64,000 bases of DNA from NCBI RefSeq assembly GCF_042453785.1, contig NC_091675.1, positions 8,568,501-8,632,500 of the forward strand, given 5' to 3'. Shown here piece by piece: positions 46,084-57,755 of the stretch. The translations under genes and the position numbers were made by a program. The notes below the pieces were generated by a model, which saw nothing but the letters and a program-made list of their open reading frames with translations, was not told the DNA's origin and searched no databases. The DNA is from Malus domestica. Taxonomy: Eukaryota > Streptophyta > Magnoliopsida > Rosales > Rosaceae. Every line of letters starts with the position of its first letter. Position 1 is the stretch's first letter.

Positions 46084-49000
46084 ATGGGTGCTGCTTCTGT
46101 TGGGTACCCTTTTGGAATCACATCCCATTGCCATGGAAAGTTTGGGGCTTTTCCTCACAAAGCGGGGTTCTTTGGCTCTAATTTTCCACTGCATGTGGAA
46201 TTTCCAGGACATAAATTGTACCCAAGTTCCGTTTTTGCCCCTGCATCCAAGGTAATCTCAGTCACCTCCCTTCTTATCTAGTTTACATGCTGCAGAAACT
46301 GAGGATAAAACAGGAAGAAAAAAGGTTAGAAATTGAAGACTGTATTTGTGGTTGCAGAATAAGCAAATCTATGATTTGTTGAATTGTTAAATTTTGTGTA
46401 AATTTGTAAGGTGCTTGTAAATTTATTGATTTTAGTAATTAGAGATTTTTCTTGAGTTGAGTGAGTGGAAGTTTATATTCACTCTCCCAGACCCTGCGGA
46501 CCCTGCGTAAAGCAGGAACCTTGTGCACTAGTACGACTACGACTTTTTTATTATTTTTAATTTGTCAATAATTTTAGAAAATATTTGTTTTGAAAATAGA
46601 AAATGGTTTATTGGTGAATGAGAACTTGTTTCTAGGATGCTGAGAGACAGATACGGCAAAGTAGTGATTAATACTAAGTAGTTTGAAATGGTTTGGAGTT
46701 AAAATGGCAATTCTAAAGTATTGATTACCCGAAAACCTGAATCTTATTATCACAATTATTATCAAGTGTTTTGATCTCAGCCACCTCACAGTTTATCGTC
46801 AATTCTTGTGCTAACATTATAAATCATTGTGCCAAAAACATGAGGTGACAGACATTCCATGGAGGGTCCCATTAGCATTTCTCCTGCTTTTTAGGTTAAT
46901 TTAAAGTCTAGATTATGAGGCATATGATTTCGTATTTTCACACTAAGCACATGCACAGCTTGATCTGAATTGATGAATCTATTAAAAAGATGGAATTTTA
47001 TTTTGTCCGCAGTTACATAGGCAGCAATGTGTGTTGTTTTCTCAATGCAGGAATTTGCAAGTCGGATATGTTCTCTACCTGATGATGATGAGTGGTTCTT
47101 GGAAGAAGTCTTAACCCCAATTCTTGATTCAGTTGAAAATCCTATCCACCTGAAGAACTTGTCTGTTGAAGTTAGTTCCGAGGCATTTAAATACTTATCT
47201 TTGTGTGCTTACACTTCAGTTCCCAACTTCTTTACTCATCGCAGAACGATCAGTGCAGGAACTGAAACAGTTATCTGATGAAATCCGTTCAGAGTTATCA
47301 TCTATAATGTTGAGAACACGAAAGTCTTTCAGAGCCAGTTTGGCAGTGGTGGAGTTGACGATTGCAATACACCGTGTTTTTCATGCTCCCTTGGACAAGA
47401 TAATTTGGGATGTCGTAGAACAAGTAAGATCATAAATACATACCTTTCTCTTTGAAGTAATGGTTAATTCTAAGAGTGGCGGTTGAGGTTATGGATAACT
47501 TTTGATACTGTTTACATTAGGCTGTTCATAGTTCATACCAGAATAAACACATATAAACAGAACTCAAAGAAATCATTCATGGGTAGTTTCGCTGCACATT
47601 TATACATTGTCATTGTATGATATAAATTTTGAAAGATTTCTCATATTCTGGCAGACATATGCACATAAAATACTTACAGGAAGGCGGGGCCTCGTACATA
47701 CAGCTCGACGAAATAATGGTTTTTCTAGTCCTTCATCTCGACCTGAGAGTAAATATGATCCATTCGGGCCTGGGCATGGGTGCAGTAGCGTTTCTGCTGG
47801 ACTGGGTAATGTCTACTTCCAGTATGCTTCTTTTTCATTTCTCCTGTGATGAAATCACTGTCTTCGGAAAAAAGTTCATGTTTTTATTCAACATGACTTG
47901 CAACACCCTTCTCTGGATATTTGTAACCTTATATGCTGCTTTAGAGCCGATGGCATGCTGCTAGTAATAGTATATGGTCTTTCCTCTGAGCATTCTTTAT
48001 TATGATGTAAAAGCAATTGATTCAAGTTTGGCCAGCTAAATTGGATTTAAAACAGTATCTTTTTTAACTGGACTGCTATTATAATATTTACAGGCATGGC
48101 AGTTGCACGGGATATTAAAGGAAAGCGGGAACGTATTGTTTCAGTCATCAGCAATGGGACAACGATGGCCGGTCAGGTCTATGAGGCGATGGGTAATGCA
48201 GGTTATTTGGACTCAAATATGGTAGTTATTTTAAATGACAGCCGGCACTCTTTACACCCAAAGACTGAGGAGGGCCCGAAGACAGCTATTAGTGCTCTGT
48301 CGAGTACCCTAAGCAAGCTCCAGTCAAGTAAATCCTTTCGCAGGTTTAGAGAAGCTGCTAAGGTATTTCCGTGGTTTTTATTATCCTACCTCTAGGACTG
48401 GAAGATTTCGAGACATTAAAATTTGTTCAAGTATTTTCTTAGAACTTAGATATACTGGATTTGTTTAAATGAGAGACATCTTTATAGAAGAATTTATATA
48501 ACTTTCGGCAATTTTTTAGACAATCTGAGTATAGAAAATTTATTCGGTTTTGTGTGGCATTCATCTGAGAGGACGTAGTGGGCTTTGGGTATTTGGAGAA
48601 TATCAAACATTTTCTGTTGCTATGAGCATTATCAAGATTTTGTGCCTTGTGCCTTTTGTTCTATGAAGTATTTATTTTTCTTCCCCCTTTTTTTCAGGGC
48701 GTTACTAAAAGAATTGGAGGAGGCATGCATGAATTGGCAGCTAAAGTTGATGAGTATGCACGTGGTATGGTCGGTCCACCAGGATCAACTCTTTTCGAAG
48801 AGCTCGGATTGTATTACATTGGCCCTGTTGATGGACACAATATTGAAGACTTGATTTGCGTTCTACAAGAAGTGGCATCTCTGAATTCAATGGGTCCTGT
48901 TTTGGTTCATGTGCTAACAGAGGAAAATCGGGAAGTTGAAAACAACCCAAAGAGTGGGGTACAAGGTATGTTACCTCTCATCTCCTCCTCTGATGTTCAT

Positions 49001-50594
49001 TCAATATTCTGTGCAAAATTTTGCCGTAAATTTAAGGATTCATGAGTTGACTTGCAAGTGGGCAAACTCAGCCCAATATACTTTGGTTTTATATATCTCA
49101 TCTGAGGCTTGGCCTTGGTTCAGGCCTTTAGCGAGTATAAGAAGTTGCCGACTACAAAGATCATTTCTCATTTGGCAGAGGGTGAAAAGCCATGTGTAAT
49201 TTGGTCTGACATATATGTTATTTTACACTTCCCAAACCTGCAGGTTTGAGTAATTCTGATGATTTACCGTCCAAAATTCACCATAGAACTTATAGCGACT
49301 GCTTTGTGGAGGCTTTAGTGATGGAGGCAGAGGAGGACAAAGATATTGTGACTGTTCATGCAGGAATGCATATGGAAACAGCATTTCAACTGTTTCGTGA
49401 AAGATTTCCTGACAAATTTTTTGATGTGGGAATGGCTGAGCAACATGCAGTTACTTTTTCTGCTGGTTTGGCATGTGGAGGACTAAAGCCATTTTGCATA
49501 ATCCCGTCTGCATTTCTACAAAGAGCTTATGATCAGGTAGTAATTATATTTTAATTAATTGTGGAATAAATAATTTAATGATATAATAACAATACGATGA
49601 TAATGTATCTGAAGTTTATCTTCTCATGGCCTGTTTAGGTAGTTCATGACGTAGATCGGCAAAGAATTCCAGTGCGTTTTGTCATTACAAGTGCAGGGTT
49701 GGTAGGATCTGATGGTCCCATGCAGTGTGGAGCGTTTGATATAACATTTATGTCATGCTTACCAAACATGATCGTCATGGCACCATCTGATGAGGATGAG
49801 CTTGCCAACATGGTGGCCACTGCAGCCTACATCGATGATCGTCCAGTTTGCTTCCGATATCCAAGGGGCGCCATTGTTGGGATGGACCATTCCGTATGCA
49901 GTGGAACCCCCATTGAGGTAATTCTGCTTCATTGCTTAAAAATAAGTATTTACCGTCATTAATCATTACGGATAAGTATATAAACTTGGTACCATTTAAT
50001 AGAGAGGGATTTAATTTCTTATGCGTTTAATTTGACTTCTTTGTGCTGCTGAGCAGATTGGAAAAGGGAAAATTCTTGCGGAGGGGAAAGATGTGGCATT
50101 GCTTGGATACGGATCAATGGTTCAGAACTGCCTCAAGGCTCGGTCTCTTCTTTCAACGCTGGGCATTGATGTAACAGTTGCTGATGCAAGGTTCTGCAAG
50201 CCCTTAGATGTCAAGCTTCTTAGGCAGCTTTGTCGGAACCATTCATATCTGATCACAGTTGAGGAAGGATCTATTGGAGGATTTGGATCCCATGTTGCAC
50301 AGTTCATTTGTCTCGACGGACAGCTTGATGGAAACATCAAGGTAATCTTTCTTTTTTTCAGTTCAATGTTGATTGTCAATGGCACATTATATGTTCAGAC
50401 ATTGTTCCTCATTTTGTTTTCTCTGCCTGAAATCGACATTCCAGTGGCGACCAATTGTTTTACCGGACAACTACATTGAGCATGCATCCCCAAATGAGCA
50501 GCTAGCTATTGCTGGACTAACCGGACACCACATAGCAGCAACGGCGTTAACTCTGCTTGGCCGAATTCGTGATGCCCTTCAGTTAATGTGCTAG
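46084..50594 (+). CDS. DXS3: Type-3 1-deoxy-D-xylulose-5-phosphate synthase-like protein
   Basis: Ten exons, all frame-consistent: 46084-46251, 47051-47170, 47259-47423, 47655-47805, 48094-48362, 48698-48965, 49244-49536, 49639-49917, 50057-50341, 50445-50594; 715 aa, normal DXS length. Canonical DXS condenses pyruvate and glyceraldehyde-3-phosphate in plastids using thiamine diphosphate. The first 50 or so residues look like a transit peptide. Retained: [13 protein letters not shown], catalytic Glu446 in GMAEQHAV, and RYPRGA. Altered relative to canonical DXS: GGHLG region to RKSFR (His to Ser119), WDVGHQ to WDVVEQ (Glu150), the GDG cofactor motif to SNG (221-223), and DRAG to TSAG (495-498). 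The same kind of changes is known, from memory, in the divergent plant type-3 clade. DXS activity is therefore doubtful. Confidence 0.93.
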
Positions 50595-51962
50595 GCATCT
50601 GCTATTCTCTGCCCTTTCACCGAGGCTACGTTTCTGAGCGGAAAAATGAATACAGATCAAAGCTCAAGTAGCATTAATTCGACCGAAACGTACCGAAAAT
50701 ATAACCGTATCAATTTGTATAGAGGGTGCTTGTATGCAAGTATATGATCATTAATGTACAGCAGCACAATAGAAATTTTAAAAGTTAAAAAGTTCTTCCG
50801 CCCTGCTAAATATTTTAACCAGAAATTTAAATTTTTAATACCATGTTGTTATATATAGTGCAGTAAATTAAAGATTTGAATTTACATTTTAACATATCTG
50901 AGGGAATATAATGGTGAAACGTTTTGGGTGTTACCGTAACACTACATGTGGTGTTATCAGTCTATTTTTGTTTTCGGCGTCTCCATCCAATTTGAATGCG
51001 TTCTTTAATTATCAATATTCTTTGATTTAAACATTTTTAGTTTTTGATCAAAATTCTTAACATTAATAGAATAATGTATTTCTATGTAGGTTATATACAT
51101 TTTTAAATTAAAAATGAAATTTGTAATTATTTATATTAATGAGATTTTAAATAAAAACCGTAATTTATGGGATTAAAAATATTAAAGATGAATTATATTC
51201 TCCAATGTATTGTGTGTGTGTATATACACACACATGGGCACGTTCATCAAAATTAACCAAACAATTATTGTACCAAAACATGAGTATATTTTTCAAAAAC
51301 ACACAAAAAAAATATTAAGCTTAATAACATTATTAAATTTCTTTTATTAAACTTGACATTGATACATTTTCAAATCAATGAAATAGAATATACTCATATA
51401 AGTTTAAAAACCGGACTAGAGAAAAGATTGAATGAATTTTATATAAAACATGGGTGCATTTTATATTAAAAAAAAGGGTACATTTTTCATATAACAAATT
51501 GGTATATTTAAGAATGGGTACATATAAGATTAAAAAATTGAAATTTTTTTGTAAAAATTTAATGGGTACAAACTTATTCTAATTTTATTTTTTTATATTT
51601 TGGAAATGTTTGAATTGAAAATTAATTAGGAGTTTAATAAGAGTGTGAGTATTAAAACTCTAAATCAATTACTAATTTTTATTATAAAAAAATTATGTAA
51701 CTTACATGTAATTCATTAATATATTAGTGATAAGGACTTTGATCAAAATCTAAAAAATAATAAGGTTTTAGTCAATAAACATTAGAAATTAGGAATCTGA
51801 TACTAATTTTTCCTTTATTTTATAACATGTTGATTAGGGTACCGAAGATATTCCACTTAAACCGGTTAACAACCAATCCCTCTTATAACATGTGGGTACG
51901 ATGAGGGTGTTTCACTTAAACTCGTCCATAAACAATCTTACATGCGGATTAGTGTATAGCGA
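50595..51962. other. 3' flank of DXS3 and AT-rich intergenic DNA
   Basis: The first 200-300 bp are the likely 3' UTR. The rest is very AT-rich, with a perfect palindrome tgtgtgtgtatatacacacaca near 51210-51232. Around 51880-51960 there are related cttaaac blocks, one of which received the Copia insertion. No gene is seen. Confidence 0.45.
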
Positions 51963-51967
51963 GGATG

Positions 51968-52518
51968 TGTTGATTATTGACTCAAACATGTAGACAAAGT
52001 CCAAATCTTTGGGCTACTTTTGTGGTCAAAATTGTTGGATGGCATGCTACATGTGGGAAACCAAAATTGGATGCACTTATGCCTAATTTGTGCCTAATTC
52101 TTTTTGACTTAATGGTAGGCCTTTGGCCATTGATGTCTTTGAGAAGCTTTTCTTTGGCTATAAAAGGAGAGCAAGGTGTAGCTCATAAGAATGGAGAAGT
52201 AGAGAAGAACAAGGAAGAGAGAAAAATAGCAAGAAGCCATTTGGCATAGAGAAGAATTTTCTCAAATTGTCTTGCTTTGTATTTTTGGTTTTCTCTTCCT
52301 ATTGTAAGTGTGAGAGCTTGGGGTTATTTGGGTCTTTGGGAAATTGAGTGATAAACACTATTGTATGTTCTCATTGATTATAGTGGAATACTCCGTCGTC
52401 TCCAAACTGGATGTAGGCATTGCCGAACCAGTATAAATCTTGGTGTTCTTGTTGGTGTTGTTTTTATTCTGTTCTGTCTTGCTATTCACTTACAGTCGAA
52501 TGCCGCTTCCGCACAACA
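51968..52518 (+). repeat. 5' LTR of Copia element
   Basis: 551 bp. A TATA-like box (ggctataaaagg, about 52157) would drive the genomic transcript. It is paired with 56193-56743. Confidence 0.97.
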
Positions 52519-52646
52519 AGTGGTACCAGAGCCCAGTTCCATGAATAGTGTTGGCGCTACAGTTCCGTGAACAGTGAACTGCTACAGTATCTGTGAACAG
52601 TATTGTACCTGTGAACAGTGCTGTATTTGTGAATAGTGCTGAGTAG

Positions 52647-55600
52647 ATGGCTGGAGATAAAGATGAATCTGTAAAGAAGGGGTCAACATCGTCTTCATCC
52701 AATAGACATCCAACCACTACTACAAGGTTAGAGGTTGATAAATTCAATGGCTCTAATAATTTTGGTATGTGGCAATGTGAAGTTATGGATGTGTTGTATC
52801 AACAAGAGTTGGATATGGTTCTGGAAGATAAACCAGAAGATATTGATGACAAGCAGTGGACGCGAATTAATCTTCATGCTTGTGCTGCTATTCGATCGTT
52901 CCTTGATAAGGAGTTGAAATACCCGTATATGAAGGAAACTTCTGCTAAGGAGTTATGGACAAAATTGGAGGAGAAGTATATGACCAAGAGCGCAGAAAAT
53001 CGTCTCTTCTTGAAGAAGCGACTCTTCCGATTTCAGTATCGTCCAGGTATCTCTATGCACGAACACCTCAATGATTATAATAAAATACTTGCTGATTTAG
53101 CAAACCTTGATGTGAAAATTCCTGACGAGGACAAGGCACTATGTTTGTTAAATTCATTGCCTGATGATTATGATCATTTGACAACTACTCTGTTGTATGG
53201 AAAATCCGAGGTGAAACTTGATGAGGTGTCTGCGGCATTGGTGAATCATGAGTGTCGTAAGAAGGAACTGAAGACTCACAATTCACAAACCGAGGCATTT
53301 GTTGCAAGGGGTCGAACAGAGGAAAGAAAATCTGGGAAGCGGGGAAAATCTCGTTCAAAGTCACGAGGGAAGTTTCCTGCTAAAGATGAATGTGCTTTTT
53401 GTCGCCAAAAGGGGCATTGGAAGAAAGACTGCCCCAAATTGAAGAACAAAGAGAAGGAGAAAGCGGGTTCTGAAGCAAATATTGCAAAATCTGGAGATGA
53501 TGATTTCGAGTTTGCTTTGGCTAGTTCATATGCTGATGGTCACTCAAATGAGTGGATTTTGGATTCAGGTTGCACCTATCATATGTGTCCCATTCGAGAA
53601 TGGTTTTCTAATTTCAAGGAGCTGGATGGTGGAGTTGTTTTGATGGGTAATAATAATGCCTGCAAAACACAAGGGATAGGCAAAATCTGTTTGAAGATGC
53701 ATGATGGAACAGTCAGAGAATTAAGTGATGTTCGGTATGTACCGGATATGAAGAAAAATCTCATCTCACTAGGTGCATTGGAATCCAAGGGTCTCAAGAT
53801 CACCATGGAGGGTGGAGTTCTTAAAGCTGTGTACGGGGCACTGGTGGTGATGAAAGGTACAAGACGAAATAACTTGTATTTCTTGCAGGGGAGTACAGTT
53901 ATTGGTGGAGCAGCTGTCACCGAAGCTGCTGACGCAGATAGCACAGACACCACGAGGTTATGGCATATGCGTCTTGGGCATGCTGGTGAAAAAGCGTTGC
54001 AAGGATTGGTGAAGCAAGGCTTATTGAAAGGTGCAAAGGCATGCAAATTGGAATTTTGTGAGCATTGTGTGTTGGGTAAGCAAACTAGAGTAAAATTTGG
54101 CACTGCTATTCACCACACTAAGGGCATTCTTGATTATGTTCACACTGATGTTTGGGGACCTTCCAAGAATGCATCTTGGGGAGGTAGCCATTATTTTGTC
54201 TCCTTTGTTGATGACTTCTCTAGAAGAATATGGGTGTACACCATGAAGCATAAAGATGAAGTCTTGAAGATATTCCTGAAGTGGAAAAAGATGATTGAAA
54301 CGCAAAGCGGTCGAAAGATCAAGACTCTCAGATCAGACAATGGGGGTGAATATAAGTCTGATCCTTTCTTGAAAGTTTGTCAAGATGAGGGTATTGTGAG
54401 GCACTTCATGGTTAGGGAGACACCGCAACAGAATGGGGTGGCAGAGCGCATGAACCGTACTTTGCTTGAGAAAGTTCGGTGTATGTTGTCTAATGCTGGA
54501 TTAGGCAAGGCGTTTTGGGCTGAGGCACTCACTTATGCAAGCCATCTCATTAATCGATTGCCAGCTGCTGCGAACGAGGGCAAAACGCCCATGGAGGTAT
54601 GGTCTGGTAAACCTTGTACTGATTACAAGTTTTTACACATATTTGGTTGTTCTGCTTACTATTATGTCAGAGAAAGCAAGTTGGATCCAAGAGCAAAGAA
54701 AGCTCTATTTATGGGCTTTAGCACTGGCGTGAAGGGATACCGACTCTGGTGTCCAGATGAGAAGAAATTTGTTGTAAGCAGAGATGTGACTTTTGATGAG
54801 GCTGCTATGGTTAATCAGAACAAGCATGAAGGTGAAACTGAAGCGACCAAAACCATGAGGAGCTCAAAGCAGGTGGAGTTACTGAAGACTCCAGTTGTTC
54901 CAGTAAGGTCTGATGTTTCAAACATTAGTCCTACAGTTAATTCTGATGATGAGGACGAGGATGATGAAGAGGAGGCACCTACCCAAGAGCCTCCACAGCA
55001 ACAAGACTATATTGCAACCAGAAGATCGAGAAGGGAAATCCGAAAGCCTGCTCGATTTACTGATATTGTGGCATATGCACTTCCCGTTATTGAAGATGAT
55101 ATTCCATCCGCCTACAAAGAAGCTGTCATGAGTTCAGACTGCGAGTTGTGGAAGAAATCTATGGATGAGGAGATGAAATCTCTTCATAAAAATGAAACTT
55201 GGAAGCTGGTTCAGTTACCAAAGGGGAAGAAAGCAATTGGTTGTAAATGGGTGTATGCCAAAAAGATGGAATCTTTGGGAAAAGACAATGTAAGATTCAA
55301 AGCCAGATTGGTAGCTAAAGGCTACGCTCAGAAGGAAGGCATTGACTACAATGAGGTATTTTCTCCTGTAGTAAAACATTCTTCTATTCGTATTCTGTTA
55401 GCTTTGGTTGTGCAGTTTGACCTTGAGTTGGCCCAACTTGATATCAAGACTGCATTCTTACATGGTGATTTGGAGGAAGAGATTTATATGTCTCAACCAG
55501 AAGGTTTTAAGGTTGCTGGGAAGGGCATTGGTAGTAGATATATGCATAATCCAGGAAAAGGGCATTGCCAAGCTGTGAAATGGATTCTACGGTATATTCT

Positions 55601-56123
55601 GGGTACTGTGGATATTGGTTTATTGTTCCAGCAGGATAAAGTTACTGGTAAATGTGTTGTTGGATATGTGGATTCTGATTACGCAGGTGATTTGGACAAG
55701 CGTAGATCCACTACTGGTTTTGTATTCTCTATTGCTGGAGGTCCAGTAAGTTGGAGGTCGATTCTGCAATCTACAGTTGCTTTGTCGACTACTGAGGCAG
55801 AATACATGGCTGTGACAGAAGTTATAAAGGAAGCCATCTGGCTTCAAGGGTTGCTTGATGACTTAGGGGTTCAACAAGACCATGTGGATGTTTATTGCGA
55901 CAGTCAGAGTGCTATTCATTTAGCAAAGAATCAAGTTCATCATGCACGTACGAAACACATTGACGTGAGGTTCCATTTTGTTCGTGAGGTTATTGACGAG
56001 GGAGATATTCTTCTTCAGAAGATTGGGACCGCTGACAATCCTGCGGATATGTTAACGAAGCCAGTTTCGTTGCACAAGTTTAAGCACTGCTTAGACTTGA
56101 TTGGCATTTGTAAAATTTGTTGA
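52647..56123 (+). CDS. Copia polyprotein with in-frame RT deletion
   Basis: One open frame of 1,158 residues with no stop. In order: gag with a CCHC zinc knuckle (CAFCRQKGHWKKDC, about residues 249-262), aspartic protease (WILDSGCTYHMC, about 303), integrase with the GAG-pre-integrase HLGH-type segment, and catalytic Asp (HTDVWGP, SDNGGEY) and Glu regions (about 500-610), the start of reverse transcriptase (KARLVAKGYAQKEGIDY through AFLHGDLEEEIYMSQPEG), then directly SRYMHNPGKGHCQAVKW and RNase H (GYVDSDYAGDLDKRRSTTG, ALSTTEAEYMA, CDSQSAIHLAKN). The central RT part that should carry the YVDD active site is missing, judging from family layout by roughly 150-200 residues, yet the frame is kept. 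The element cannot reverse transcribe itself. Confidence 0.95.
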   Translation: MAGDKDESVKKGSTSSSSNRHPTTTTRLEVDKFNGSNNFGMWQCEVMDVLYQQELDMVLEDKPEDIDDKQWTRINLHACAAIRSFLDKELKYPYMKETSAKELWTKLEEKYMTKSAENRLFLKKRLFRFQYRPGISMHEHLNDYNKILADLANLDVKIPDEDKALCLLNSLPDDYDHLTTTLLYGKSEVKLDEVSAALVNHECRKKELKTHNSQTEAFVARGRTEERKSGKRGKSRSKSRGKFPAKDECAFCRQKGHWKKDCPKLKNKEKEKAGSEANIAKSGDDDFEFALASSYADGHSNEWILDSGCTYHMCPIREWFSNFKELDGGVVLMGNNNACKTQGIGKICLKMHDGTVRELSDVRYVPDMKKNLISLGALESKGLKITMEGGVLKAVYGALVVMKGTRRNNLYFLQGSTVIGGAAVTEAADADSTDTTRLWHMRLGHAGEKALQGLVKQGLLKGAKACKLEFCEHCVLGKQTRVKFGTAIHHTKGILDYVHTDVWGPSKNASWGGSHYFVSFVDDFSRRIWVYTMKHKDEVLKIFLKWKKMIETQSGRKIKTLRSDNGGEYKSDPFLKVCQDEGIVRHFMVRETPQQNGVAERMNRTLLEKVRCMLSNAGLGKAFWAEALTYASHLINRLPAAANEGKTPMEVWSGKPCTDYKFLHIFGCSAYYYVRESKLDPRAKKALFMGFSTGVKGYRLWCPDEKKFVVSRDVTFDEAAMVNQNKHEGETEATKTMRSSKQVELLKTPVVPVRSDVSNISPTVNSDDEDEDDEEEAPTQEPPQQQDYIATRRSRREIRKPARFTDIVAYALPVIEDDIPSAYKEAVMSSDCELWKKSMDEEMKSLHKNETWKLVQLPKGKKAIGCKWVYAKKMESLGKDNVRFKARLVAKGYAQKEGIDYNEVFSPVVKHSSIRILLALVVQFDLELAQLDIKTAFLHGDLEEEIYMSQPEGFKVAGKGIGSRYMHNPGKGHCQAVKWILRYILGTVDIGLLFQQDKVTGKCVVGYVDSDYAGDLDKRRSTTGFVFSIAGGPVSWRSILQSTVALSTTEAEYMAVTEVIKEAIWLQGLLDDLGVQQDHVDVYCDSQSAIHLAKNQVHHARTKHIDVRFHFVREVIDEGDILLQKIGTADNPADMLTKPVSLHKFKHCLDLIGICKIC

Positions 56124-56192
56124 TTGCCCCATGGGGGATTGGGAGATGACTATTTGGAGTTCTACTTAGAGGGTTTGAGTCAAGGTGGAGAT

Positions 56193-56743
56193 TGTTGATT
56201 ATTGACTCAAACATGTAGACAAAGTCCAAATCTTTGGGCTACTTTTGTGGTCAAAATTGTTGGATGGCATGCTACATGTGGGAAACCAAAATTGGATGCA
56301 CTTATGCCTAATTTGTGCCTAATTCTTTTTGACTTAATGGTAGGCCTTTGGCCATTGATGTCTTTGAGAAGCTTTTCTTTGGCTATAAAAGGAGAGCAAG
56401 GTGTAGCTCATAAGAATGGAGAAGTAGAGAAGAACAAGGAAGAGAGAAAAATAGCAAGAAGCCATTTGGCATAGAGAAGAATTTTCTCAAATTGTCTTGC
56501 TTTGTATTTTTGGTTTTCTCTTCCTATTGTAAGTGTGAGAGCTTGGGGTTATTTGGGTCTTTGGGAAATTGAGTGATAAACACTATTGTATGTTCTCATT
56601 GATTATAGTGGAATACTCCGTCGTCTCCAAACTGGATGTAGGCATTGCCGAACCAGTATAAATCTTGGTGTTCTTGTTGGTGTTGTTTTTATTCTGTTCT
56701 GTCTTGCTATTCACTTACAGTCGAATGCCGCTTCCGCACAACA
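56193..56743 (+). repeat. 3' LTR of Copia element
   Basis: 551 bp. No difference from the 5' LTR was seen by eye, including in both short open frames that occur in each copy. Confidence 0.97.
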
Positions 56744-56748
56744 GGATG

Positions 56749-57060
56749 TTCCACTTGATCTCAGTCGGTAAAGCCATTTCTAGTAACAAGATCACAGAAT
56801 ATAGGTCAACGAAACTTAAGAAAGTGTGATCAAATTGTCCCAAAAAAGAGCTATTTTAGACGCGTTTGTTACAAAGGAAGAATCGAAATGAGCGATTCAC
56901 AAGCATTTTAAGAGTTCCATGAATGTGGTAACGTCTGCCTGCAAACGTATTGGTAAAGAAGGTAGACCTAACACGTGTCATGCTTTTATTTTTATGAAAA
57001 TAAGACGTTAGTTCTTGAAATTCAATTTTCTTTACTTAAAATCCAACATAATTTGATTTT
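56749..57060. other. Intergenic between Copia element and Mutator-type MITE
   Basis: No gene. The first bases (ttccacttgatctcagtcgg) continue the sequence interrupted by the Copia insertion. Confidence 0.5.
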
Positions 57061-57746
57061 GGCTTAAATGTCAAAATGGTCCTTGTGTTTTAGTCCTTAG
57101 GTCAATTTAGTCTCCGTGTTTCAATTTGGTCAATTCGGTCATTGTGTTTATCTCTGTTAACCAAATAAGAACATTTCATCTAATCTCTACTAACAATTTC
57201 ATAATTCATTATAAACTTATTCAAAAAAACTATCTATTTGATTTTAAAATAAAATAAAATAAAAATTAAAAGAAAAATTAGTCTCTTCCCAACTCCCCGA
57301 CCCCCTCCCTAACGTTCTCTCCACTCCCTATTTTCTTGCCCCCCCCCCCCTCTTTATGTTCTATGTCACAACCTTAATAATTTTTCAGATTAAAAGTTTA
57401 TCTCTTATATGTGCTATTTCTCATTAATTTGTTTTTTCTGTAAATTTAAATTTAAATAAAGAGAAGGGATAATAAATCCACCTCAACCCCACTTGTCACC
57501 GCGCTAATTTCACAATTTCATCTAGGAACAAGGCAGACGTCATGGTGGGTTTGTTTAAATTTCATTTTGAAATTATATTTCTTTCTATTTTAATTTAAAA
57601 AATATTTGTCTATAATAGGTTATAATATTTTTATGAATTTTTTAAGAGCAATTGAATGAAATGTTCTTAATTGGTTAAAGGAGACCAACACAAGGATAAA
57701 ATTGGCCAAATAACTATAACATATGGGCCATTTTGACATTTAAGCC
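57061..57746. mobile_element. Mutator-like non-autonomous element, 686 bp
   Basis: Starts ggcttaaatgtcaaaatgg and ends ccattttgacatttaagcc, a 19-bp near-perfect inverted repeat. The flanks are tttgatttt (57052-57060) and tttaatttt (57747-57755), a 9-bp duplication with one mismatch, as in Mutator-type insertions. A poly-C tract lies inside (about 57338-57350). No transposase. Confidence 0.82.
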
Positions 57747-57755
57747 TTTAATTTT

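Larger units (their letters stand above)
51968..56743 (+). mobile_element. Copia LTR retrotransposon, very young, RT-deleted
   Basis: A complete element of 4,776 bp: 5' LTR 51968-52518, 3' LTR 56193-56743 (551 bp each), ends TGTTG...CAACA, flanked by the perfect duplication GGATG (51963-51967 and 56744-56748). A primer-binding-like site (gtggtaccagagcc) follows the 5' LTR, resembling the initiator-Met-tRNA complement. A purine tract (caaggtggagat) precedes the 3' LTR. The domain order gag-protease-integrase-RT-RNase H is that of Ty1/Copia. The two LTRs read identically wherever I compared them. Confidence 0.97.

Noticed and set aside
47166-47435. Alternative DXS3 exon starting at MKLVPRHL
   Set aside because: This frame reads through the 47171-47258 intron; the acceptor before GAACTG (47259) restores the expected ELKQL sequence in frame.
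52647-56123. Treating the 1,158-codon frame as a host gene
   Set aside because: Domain order, flanking LTRs, PBS-like and PPT-like sites and TSD show it is a Copia polyprotein.
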